From Nicotiana tabacum (lineage: Eukaryota; Streptophyta; Magnoliopsida; Solanales; Solanaceae), in assembly GCF_000715075.1 (NCBI RefSeq), contig NC_134101.1, positions 199,536,103 through 199,600,102 on the forward strand: DNA of 64,000 nucleotides. Direction: 5' to 3'. Position 1 is the first letter of the stretch. Each line of letters starts with the position of its first letter. The translations under genes were made by a program, and so were the position numbers. Below, piece by piece: positions 22,271 to 31,377 of this stretch. The notes under the pieces are model-generated. The model saw nothing but the letters and a program-made list of their open reading frames with translations, searched no databases and had not been told where the DNA came from.

Positions 22271-23474
22271 GAGAAAAAGAAAATCAGAGAAACATCTAAA
22301 TAACTCAAAAACCCTAGATCGGAAAAAATAAAGGTTTTGAAATCATAGTTTTGAAAGAAATATCAAGAAATCGTTTAAAGGTTTAGGGAAAACATGGATC
22401 TAGAACAGATCTAAAGAAATCAGAAGAACCTCAAAAGCTAGGGTTTCAAAGGAACCCAAACGGTGAGACAGGCGTGGATAGTTATTGATCTAAGCAGGAG
22501 GAGTCGAGGCCAGGCTCGAACAGATATGTCTTGCCGGAGCAAGGCCAGACATGGCCATGGAACTTGAATCAAGCAAGGTCTGGACCCAGCTTCTTCGTGG
22601 TCAGGTCATGAGACTTCGGTAACCAAGCGTGGAGGAGCCATAGAAGGCTGGTGGGTGGTGAAACCACCATGGATTCAGGCAAGAAAATGGTCGAAGAAGG
22701 TGAGTGAAGCTCATCTGAGCGGAGGGGGAGGGGGGAAGGTTCTAGAGAGAACCAGAGATAGAGATAGATAGAAGAGAGTCGATTGAGTGAGGAATGAGCG
22801 GGGTTTGGGGGGGTCGTTTGGTTTAATTTGGTAAGAACGAATCTGGGTCGTTGATCAAATTGATCAACGGCCAAGATTTAATCTGGTTGGGTCGGGTAGA
22901 TTTAGGGATTGGGCTTAGGTCTTTGGGCTGGTTTAATTAGGCGATTGGACTGGTTTAATTTGGATTGGGGTCTGTTTGATTTTTAGGCTAAATTTGAAAG
23001 CCAAATTTGGCTACAAGTTAAATAGCCCCTTTTTTCCCTTTAATTTATAGAAAAAATAGTAAATAAATTTCTGAAAATAAATTGAAAGCACTAAAATGGT
23101 TTATAATATATAATTATCAATTTAAAAATATAAGATCCCATTTTATAAACATGAGACGAATTTAAACCTAAAAATGGCTAATATTGCAATTATGCAATTT
23201 TAACTTTAAAAATACTAAATAAATTTGTAAGAAATATCTTAGCTATATTTTAGTGTAAACATGAGACTCCAATAAATGAATCACCAAAATGATAATTTTG
23301 GGGATAATTATTGGGTTTTTCTTGATAAAATAGGGCAATGAATTGATTTAAAAATCTTTGAAAAAAATTAAGGGAAAATAATATAACCTTGGGATATAGT
23401 TATATAGGAATATATAGGCTATTTTGAAGGTATTTTGCATATTTAAAAATACAGGGAAAAATTGGGTATCAACA

Positions 23475-23634
23475 GGGTTCATTAGCTCGAGGGCACTGTC
23501 CAAGCATTGGTTTGTTTTATATTCTTGTCAATTTCCATCACTTATCTTTACGTTATCAATTGGTGTCAGGTAAAATCAAGTATCCTTAAAACCACACTAT
23601 AAGTTTAATTGTTATCCAAATTTTAAGGTAAACA
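23475..23634 (+). repeat. T1 3' LTR, right part
   Basis: The LTR continues after the insertion: the GGGTT duplicate, then CATTAGCTCGAGGGC and TTATCAATTGGTGTCAGG, to the LTR end ...TTTTAAGGTAAACA at 23634. It matches the end of the B LTR (TTTTTAGGGTAAACA). The candidate TSD that follows is GAATG; the partner is outside the window. Confidence 0.85.
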
Positions 23635-24383
23635 GAATGGTAAAGGGATTCTTATTGCATAATTCGAGTTAATTGATGGCAAATGAGCGATAATAAGAAC
23701 ACAAAATTTGCCAGAGAATCAATATTGTATTATATATGAAAATTCATCCCCAACAATGCTGGGGAGATGGGGATATTTAAAGGATAGTCTAACTGTAACT
23801 GACTCCTAATTCCACTCTTATACATTACACACGTTATTGGTGAATCCCATATGTTGCAGGGACAAAATCATCACTGTTGGATGTGTTAATGCAAAATTGC
23901 ACATATCTCAGGATTTACGGTTGATGTGAAGGTAATTGCTCGGATATTTTTAGATCATCCAGATCGATCACTCTGGAATGGAGTTACCCAGTATAGATGA
24001 AGCGTACCAGGGATTAACTTCTTGGATGGTTAAGAGCTCTCCAGTCTTCAACAAGGATGATATTGGCTGACTCGGAGTTGAATAGTGAGTCCTTCCGTGC
24101 TTGACACATGTTGATTATGAATTCCGTTTGCGCTTTCCACGAATCTGATCAAATAATTTTTGTCCGATATATTTATTACCAATACAGATAATGTGTGGTG
24201 AAAATATGTGTCAAAAGGTTTGAAGCATGCACGTACCAATGCAAAAACTTAGGATCGATTAGTGGTTCAGTTGATACCAAGCCTTTTAAGCATCTACCCT
24301 ACTGGAAAAGGCATTGACATCTACAAATATTGACTTTTTGCTACTCAGCATCAGTTCATACAAGTCGAGCGAGGAAGAAGTAT
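23635..24383. other. Noncoding spacer between T1 and B
   Basis: AT-rich and without a supported gene. On the - strand, an AATACAATATTGATTCTC...GAATTATGCAATAAGAATCCC stretch near 23650-23740 has the look of an old LTR U5, but I cannot assign it to a family. It ends with AGTAT, the left TSD of element B. Confidence 0.4.
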
Positions 24384-24999
24384 TGTATACGGTTAACCCG
24401 ATTTTACTATTTGATCGATACCAGGGAGCTGCATCGAAGGTCGGCCTCGTAGTAGATCAGACTAAAACACGAGGACAAGGTACCGAATTCGAGAAATGAG
24501 GTGCTTGTAGAGATTGAGGCCTGTAGCAATCGAGAATAAATAGGGCAAACTTCGAGTAAAGTGCAATAACAGGAAGGCAAGATATCCGCAACCGGTCGAA
24601 GATCATAGCGGAAATCTCGGAACATATCAAATCAAGGGCGGTTGTTTATGCTAATCATGGGAGTTACTTCCATGATTAGAATTATACCATAGATAGGATT
24701 CCTCTACTATATAAAAAGGGTTCTAATCATTTTGTAGGGATCTGACATTGTTCTCACGTATCAAAGCAATACAACACTCTCTCTTTAGTTATACTCTATT
24801 GTTCATCAGCTTGTCATATTTTTTACTGTTCTCACACCAACCAGTTCGAGGGTTGAATTACGTTGTAACATTGGTTTGCTTTATCTTATTGTCAATTTCT
24901 ACTACTAATCTTTATATTTATCAATTGGTATTAGGTGAAATCACGTGTCCTTAAAACCACATTAAAAGTTTATTTGTCATCCAGTTTTTAGGGTAAACA
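24384..24999 (+). repeat. Element B 5' LTR
   Basis: 616 bp, TGTATACGG...GGGTAAACA. It aligns throughout with 34290-34927. It differs from that copy by scattered substitutions and a few short indels (for example GCATCCATGA is absent here), which implies an old insertion. Confidence 0.92.
24708..24715 (+). promoter_or_regulatory. TATA box of B 5' LTR
   Basis: TATATAAA in CTCTACTATATAAAAAGGG, conserved in the T1 LTR (near 18382) and the B 3' LTR (near 34623). Confidence 0.7.
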
Positions 25000-25002
25000 A
25001 TT

Positions 25003-25020
25003 TGGTGCCCACCGTGGGGC
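25003..25020 (+). promoter_or_regulatory. Primer-binding site of B
   Basis: TGGTGCCCACCGTGGGGC lies 3 nt after the LTR end. It is the same block as at 6389 and 51418. Confidence 0.65.
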
Positions 25021-25111
25021 TAAGGATAATAGTGATTGTCTGGTATTAATTCTCGTAACACATACTACTTTACGCGTGTTCTTGCAAGTGTCATTGATTT
25101 CAGGAATCAAC

Positions 25112-26775
25112 ATGTCAAACTCTCAAGTAGCACCCACTCACACTGACAACGGCCTTGGTCTTCATGGCGAGAACGAAAACATAGTCGCCCTGAGAAACAG
25201 AGTACCTCCATTCAACCCCGATGGACCACTAGTCGTAGAACCAGTCGATGACAACTCCCATATTGCCATTAATGGGTATTTGGGCGTCGACCCTGGAAAT
25301 AGCGCCCACAGAGATGCCTGACCAGCCAATCATAACGCATAGAGCGGTAAGGAAGGCGGAATTAGCCTTCGAGTGATATTCGAAATGTTGCAGACTCAAC
25401 AAGTTGCGATAGCACAACTCTAAAATCAGAATCGAGCACCAAGCAAAATTGAGCTCGAAATATCATAAGAAGTTTTTCATAGAGCCAAACCCGTACTGAA
25501 GAAATCGAACACCAATGAATCGGGGACTGACCCCACCATTATGAAGATGCTCGAGGATCTCACTAAACGGATTGAATTAGGTGAAAAGAAAATTGAGTCT
25601 AATGACAAAAAGGTAGAAACATACAACTCACGGGTTGACCAAATACCGGGGGCACCCTCGATTCTAAAGGGTTTGGATTCGAAAAAGTTCGTGCAGAAGC
25701 CTTTCCCTCTAAGTGCGGCTCCGAAGCCCATCCCGAAAAAATTCCGCATGCCAGAAATTCCCAAATACAATGGGACCACTGACCCTAATGAGCATGTTAC
25801 TTCTTATACGTGTGCAATAAAGAGGAATGACTTAGAAGGCGATGAAATTAAATCTGTTCTATTGAAAAAGTTTGGAGAGACTTTATCGAAAGGGGCGATG
25901 ATATGGTACCACAATTTTCCACCCAATTCCATCGATTCCTTTGCCATGCTTGCATATTCATTCGTAAAGTCACACAACGGAGCAATAAAAGTTGCGACTA
26001 GGAAGTCGTACCTCTTCAAAGTTAGACAAAAGTACAACAAAATGCTAAGGGAATTCGTATCTCGGTTCCAGATGGAATGCATGGACCTGCCCCTGGTCAC
26101 AGATGATTGAGATGTTCAAGCTTTTACTCAAGGTTTGAACAAACGAAGTTCGATAGCATCACAATAACTAAAGCAGAATTTAATTGAATATCTAGCTGTA
26201 ACCTAGGCTGATGTACATAATCGATACCAGTCAAAGATCAGGGTCGAGGATGATCAACTGGGAACTCCTTTCGGTTCTGTTTACCCAAATAGGCTCGTCG
26301 GTAGAATTCAAAGGGACATCGATAGAGAACTCCGATCGAATAGAGATCAGTATCAACCATACAATGTAGATCGTAGAAACAGTGACCTAAGACGTACTCC
26401 CGCTCGAAATGATCGAGGACAGAGCTCCTGAGGGCTCATGAGTAAAAGTAGCTTCGATAAACATGTCGAGCCCACAGAAGCACCACGACTATCAGAATAC
26501 AACTTCAGCATCGATGCATCGGGTATTGTATCAGCCATTGGACGGATCAAGGTTACTAGATGGCCTAGACCCCTATAGATCGATCCAGCTCAAAGAAACC
26601 CTAATCGAATATGCAAATACCATGGTACCCATGGTCACAAAATCGAAGACTGTAGACAACTGAGGGAGGAGGTAGCTCGTTTATTCAACAAAGGTCATCT
26701 TCGAGAATTCTTAAGTGAGCGAGCTAAAAATCACTTCAGATATAGGGATGCAAACAGGAAGAGCCATAACATGTA
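25112..26775 (+). pseudogene. Element B gag (broken)
   Basis: Starts at the ATG at 25112 (MSNSQVAPTHT). The central gag region is open at 25541-26110 and shows KKFRMPEIPKYNG, DPNEHVTSYTCAIKR, LLKKFGETLSKGA and FVSRFQMECMDLP, typical of plant Gypsy gag (retrotrans_gag family). A diverged zinc knuckle lies near 26612-26660 (CKYHGTHGHKIEDC), followed by LREEVARLFNKGHLREFL. Stops at 25319 and 26108 and elsewhere break the frame. The product would be the nucleocapsid precursor. Confidence 0.85.
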
Positions 26776-26781
26776 ATTCAT

Positions 26782-27245
26782 ATGATCATTGGTGGGATCA
26801 ACATTCCTCAAGGACTAGTATTTAAACGCACCAAAGTGACAATCACGAGGGAAAAGCGAACTCGGGATTACTTGCCAGAAGAAACCTTGTCTTTCAACGA
26901 TGAGGATGCAGAAGGGATGGAACAACCTCACAACGACGCACTGGTAATATCTATCCTTATGAATAAATTCAAGTTAAATTTCTGTTGATTGATCCAGGTA
27001 GCTCGGCAAATATTATACGACCAAGGGTCGTAGAGCAACTCGACCTTCAAGATCAAATCATGCCCGCAGCTCGGGTACTTAACGACTTCAACATGGTAAG
27101 TGAAACCACTAAAGGGAAAATTATTTTGCTAGTAAATGTGGCTGGGACTATCCAAGAAACAAAGTTCCATGTGATCGAAGGTGACATGAGGTACAACGCG
27201 CTGCTCGGAAGGCCTTGGATCGAAGGTGACATGAGGTACAACGAC
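26782..27245 (+). pseudogene. Element B aspartic protease (broken)
   Basis: A retropepsin-type segment. PHNDALVISI leads by a frameshift into LIDPGSSANIIR, with the catalytic Asp in a DPGS context. It continues with IQETKFHVIEGDMRYNALLGRPW. The segment IEGDMRYN is then repeated in tandem, and the sequence passes directly into the RT region at about 27250, skipping the sequence that should lie between. Confidence 0.8.
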
Positions 27246-28250
27246 ATTGCCAGTAAATGCCGGCCACGAGATCCTTAGTTTTCTCGATGCCTACTCCAGG
27301 TACAATAAAATACATATGAACCTGGAGGATCAGGGAAAGACTTCGTTCATCACTAAATACGTCACATATTGCTATAATGTAATGTTCTTTTGGACTAAAA
27401 AATGTTGGTACCACTTATCAACGCCTAGTACACTGAATGTTCGAACAACAAATAGGTAAATTAATGGAGGTTTATATTGATGACATGCTTGTTAGTACCT
27501 GCGAGCAGAGGACCATTTAAAACATTTGCAGGAGACCTTCGACATACTGAGAAAGTACAACATGAAGCTCAACCCAAAATAAATGTGCATTCAGGGTTGG
27601 TTCGGGCAAGTTCCTCGGCTTTATGGTATCAAATCGGGGGATCAAAATCAACCCGGATAAAATCAAGGTAATCGAAGACATCGCAGTTGTTGATAATGTC
27701 AAGGATTTACAAAGGTTAACAGGGTGCATAGCCCCCCTAAGTCGATTTATTTCGAGGTCCTCGGATAGGAGCCACCGGTTCTTCCTACTGCTTAAGAAGA
27801 AGAGCAATTTTACATGGACCCCGGAATGTCAACAGGCTTTAGAGGAACTCAGACGGTACTTGTTGAGCCTACCATTTCTTCACACCCCGAAAGCGGACGA
27901 GCAACTTTACTTATACTTAGCGGTCTCGTAGATAGCGGTAAATGGTGTCTTAGTTCGAGAATAGCAAGGTATGCAATTTCCTGTTTACTATGTTAGTCGG
28001 ACCCAAGGTGAAGCCGAGACCCAGTACCCATACTTAGAAAAATTATCGCTTGCTTTAATAAGCGCCTCTAGGAAATTAAAATTGTACTTTCAATGTCACC
28101 CAATTTGTGTTGTAACCACCTATCCCCTTGGCAACATTTGCACTAGCCTGAACTCTCGGGTCGATTGGCCAAATGGGCCGTCGAGATTAGTGGGTATGAT
28201 ATGAGTATCAAACCTGAACGGCCATCAAGTCTCAAATCCTGGCAGACTTC
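27246..28250 (+). pseudogene. Element B reverse transcriptase (N-terminally deleted) and RNase H
   Basis: RT starts abruptly at AGHEILSFLDAYSRYN; the upstream fingers region present in intact Gypsy RT is missing. The catalytic box is EVYIDDML (near 27466-27490), followed by LKHLQETFDILRKYN, GIKINPDKIKVIEDI and LQRLTGCIAPLSRFI. RNase H follows: FTWTPECQQALEELRRYL, then YYVSRTQGEAETQYPYLEKL and KLYFQCHPICVVTTYPL. Frame changes and stops are frequent (for example near 27930 and 27963), so no active enzyme is expected. Confidence 0.88.
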
Positions 28251-28859
28251 GTGGCCGACTTCACACCAGCCCTCGTATGCAAGGTTGAAAAGGAACTATT
28301 ATTAAAATCGGGTACATCATTGGGGGTGTGGACACTTTTCACAGACGACTCTTCAAACGTGAATGGGTCTAGGTTAGGCATCGTTTTGAAACCACCCGCG
28401 GGTACTACAATTAAACAGTCTATTAAAATTTTAAGATTAACTAACAATGAGTCCGAATATGAGGCCATGATTGTAGGTCTCGAGCTAGCTAAGAGCTTGG
28501 GAGCGGAGGTCATCGAATCCAAGTGCGACTCCCAACTTGTAGTAAATCAAGTCAACAGAACTTTCGAGGTTCGAGAAGATCGAATGCAGAGGTACTTGGA
28601 CAAAATACAAGTGTCTCTACATCGATTTAATGAACGAACCCTACAGCACATACCTCGAGAACAAAATAGCGAAGTTGATGCCCTTGTAAATTTGCGGTCG
28701 TCGATCGAAGATGATGAACTTAGCTCGGGGACTTTCGTACAACTTTCGAGGTCAGTGATCGAAGAAGGACACACCGAAATAAACTCCACAAGTCTAACTT
28801 GGGATTGGAGGAATAAGTACATTGAATACCTAGAACGGGAAGCTTCCATTGGATCCTAA
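28251..28859 (+). pseudogene. Element B extra RNase H (open 202-codon piece)
   Basis: The second, plant-type RNase H that marks the Tat lineage. It is open over 28251-28859. Motifs are ADFTPALV, GVWTLFTDDSSNVNGSRLG (the usual FTDGAS is FTDDSS), TNNESEYEAMIVGLELAKSL, ESKCDSQLVVNQV and HIPREQNSEVDALVN. All four acidic positions of the fold appear present. It ends in a TAA just after LEREASIGS, where the frame shifts relative to the continuing pol. T1 has the same domain in a more broken state. Confidence 0.88.
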
Positions 28860-30042
28860 AGAATCGATGACTCTACGCACGAAGGTCGCACGGTTCACAT
28901 TGGCCGAAGATGGAACACTATATAGTAGAATGTTCCATGGACCGTTAGCGAAATATTTGGGACCAGGCGATACCGACTACGTTCTATGAGAAATTCACGA
29001 AAGCACCTGCTGAAATCACTCTGGTACCGAGTCGTTCGTTCACAAAGTCATTAGAACACGGTACTATTGGGCCGATATGGAGAAAGATACTTAAGAATTT
29101 GTTTGAAAGTGCGACAAATGTCAAAGGTATGCGCCGATGATCCACCAGCCCGGAGAGCAACTCCACTCAGTCCTATCCCCATGGCTATTCATGAAATGGG
29201 GGATGGATATTGTCGGCCCTCTACCATCAGCCTCAAGTAAAGCTAAATTCATTTTGTTTCTGACTGACTATTTCTCTAAGTGTGTTGACGCACAGGCCTT
29301 CAAGAAAGTTAGAGAAAAAGAAGTAATGGACTTCATCTGGGACCACATCATATGCCGATTTGGAATGCCTGCCGAGGTCATGTGAGACAATGGAAAGCAA
29401 TTCATCGGCAGCAAAGTGACAAAGTTTTTCGAAGACCACAAAATAAAAAGGATGTTGTCAATGTCGTATCATCCTAATGGGAACGGACAGGCCAAATCGA
29501 CAAACAAGATAGTCATCCAAAATCTGAAGAAACGATTGAACGAAGCTAAAGGAAAATGGAGAGAAATATTGCCCGAGGTCCTATGGGCATATCGAACAAC
29601 GTCGAAATCCAGTACGGGGGCAACACTGTTCTCTTTAGTCTATAGTGTCGAAACTCTAATCCCAGTAGAAGTTGGGGAACCTAGCTTTAGGTTTAGGTAT
29701 GCAACGGAAGAGTCAAATCACTAGGCTATGAATATGAGCCTCGAATTTCCAGATGAAAGACAGGAAGCGGCCCACGTTCGAATGGATGCAAAGAAATAGC
29801 GGATCAAAAGGTATTACAACTGAAGAGCCAATCTTCGACACTTTAAAACTAGGGACTTATTTCTGAGAAAAGTCACCCTCAATATTCGAGACCCGAGCGA
29901 AGGAAAACTTGGCCCAAACTGGTAGGGACCGTATCAGGTCCTCGATATCGTCGGAAAAGGATCCTACAAACTTGGCACAATGGATGGCGAGCAATTACCA
30001 AATGATTGGAACGTATCACTCCTCAAACGATATTATAGTTAA
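28860..30042 (+). pseudogene. Element B integrase (broken)
   Basis: The zinc-binding part is near 29025-29130 (CDKCQRYAPM-like, with stops). The core shows MKWGMDIVGPLPSA, the second Asp in (C/R)DNGKQFIGSK, and QAKSTNKIV, where AKS replaces the usual AES, so the catalytic Glu appears lost. Then GKWREILPEVLWAYRT follows. The C-terminal part LGPNW.GPYQVLDIVGKGSYKL runs to the TAA at 30040-30042. Stops at 29384 and 29722 and elsewhere break it. Confidence 0.85.
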
Positions 30043-31377
30043 GGTATAACGTTCTTAATTTTCATTTATATTTTATACTCATCAATTGCAGGTGTTCAAT
30101 CGGAAACATCGAAGGATTCCTCATCATAAAGTCCTTAGGTCTAAAAGCACGCGTTGCACTCTTTTTCCCTTAAATCGGTTTTTGTCCCAAATGATTTTTT
30201 CCGACAAGGTTTTTAATGAGGAAACCATTGTTCGTGCTAACATAGAGCAATTCAATAGGACCGAGGCTTCTTTACAATCAACCTCGACTACTGGGGGAAT
30301 CATCCTCGGATGTCAACTTTTTTATAAGGAAGATATTTCGTGTCAACTGGGTCTCGATAGGTAAAATTTTGTAAGGGCCAAACGGTCAAACGAACCATGT
30401 CCATGTAGATTACTCGAGCCCTAAAGGAAAACATGTACTCATGTATAATCTATTGAGATAAGTATTTTTCCTTGCCAAATATTTCATGCCTTAGAGAAAT
30501 TTTTACTTTACAATTTCATACTTTTGGTCTATTGTGAAAACAAGCTTAAGGGCCAATCACAGCTGAAGTTCAAACAACTTACCTCGTGCTCAGGGACTGT
30601 CGTCCGAAGAATCGATGTAATCAAACTACTAAAATCTCGAGATCATAAGACCTTAAAAGGGCAACCCTCATTTTTATAGGTCACGGCTACCCCACTCGGG
30701 GACTGACACTTCGGACAAGTTCGAAGTATAATTGAGAAACAAGCCCAAGAGGCAAATCTCGAGTTAAAGGCTACGACCAAAATAACACAATTCGGATACA
30801 TCCGAATACCGTAATAAAAATAGGCCTTCTAATATCTTCACAAAACCGGTTAAAAAGGCTACCCTTGGCAAAATTATAAAGGGTTTCGATAACATCAATC
30901 CTCGAAAACCCTAAAGGGGTACCGGATTGTTCGAACTATCGAAACAACCTTATTTCATACTAAGGCATAACAAATTTTTTATATGATTAACGTTTTTAAG
31001 TCGAAAAGGGAAAAGAGCCATTCTTTTGAGGCCATGTCGGCTTAATTACAGAGCCTAAGGGCCATTTTATTTTTTGAGTTCGAGAAATCATCCTCACTCA
31101 ACTAAAACCTAAGGGTCATCCTACTTCAAGTTCAAGCAAGTACTCACTAGATTTTAAAGACTACATTAATCCGACTTCGATCAAATTGTCTTAGCCTCGT
31201 ACTCATGAACCAAAATTTTCACAAGGCATGAATGAAACAGTATTTTCACAAATTGAAATAAAGAAAAGTTAGAAAGTAAAGAGATCTGTTATATATATAT
31301 ATATATATATAATATTTACAAGGACCGATCAGGGTACCACACAAAAGTTCTAAAAAGAAAAATCCTAAGGTTCCTAA
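30043..31377. other. Element B 3' untranslated region
   Basis: Noncoding, homologous to 2884-4260 of T1. It contains a (TA)n run at 31290-31312. No gene is supported. Confidence 0.7.

Larger units (their letters stand above)
18524..23474. mobile_element. Giant solo LTR (4951 bp), Ogre-like
   Basis: The element begins TGTCGCGCCCCC and ends TGGGTATCAACA, with perfect 5-bp target duplications GGGTT at 18519-18523 and 23475-23479. No second copy of either terminus occurs inside and no retroelement coding motif is present, so it is a single long terminal repeat rather than a full element. LTRs of this size with a TGTCGCG terminus fit Ogre-type (Tat) elements. It holds a cluster of CATGATATCTAGGTGC words (19440-20070), an AGTAGAAGAAAC array (21945-22270) and a palindrome at 22849. 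Cytosine-rich, AAACCCTAG-type leader sequence on the - strand (22780-22430) suggests transcription in that direction. Confidence 0.8.
1..23634 (+). mobile_element. Tat-lineage Ty3/Gypsy element T1, 5'-truncated by window, multiply interrupted
   Basis: A + strand Ty3/Gypsy element of the Tat lineage. The order seen is RNase H, extra RNase H, integrase, 3' UTR, antisense gene, polypurine tract and 3' LTR. The lineage call rests on the second RNase H downstream of the RT-linked one and on near line-by-line similarity to element B at 24384-34927. Nested insertions are 1140-1913 (solo LTR), 5099-15957 (element C) and 18524-23474 (giant solo LTR). The 3' LTR ends at ...GGTAAACA (23634). The 5' LTR, gag, protease and most of RT lie outside the window. 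Many stops show that it is dead. Confidence 0.85.

Noticed and set aside
22569..22874. 101-codon minus-strand frame with a Pro/Ser-rich sequence inside the giant LTR
   Set aside because: No domain or splice context. It lies in the leader-like part of a solo LTR and is better explained as chance in cytosine-rich DNA.
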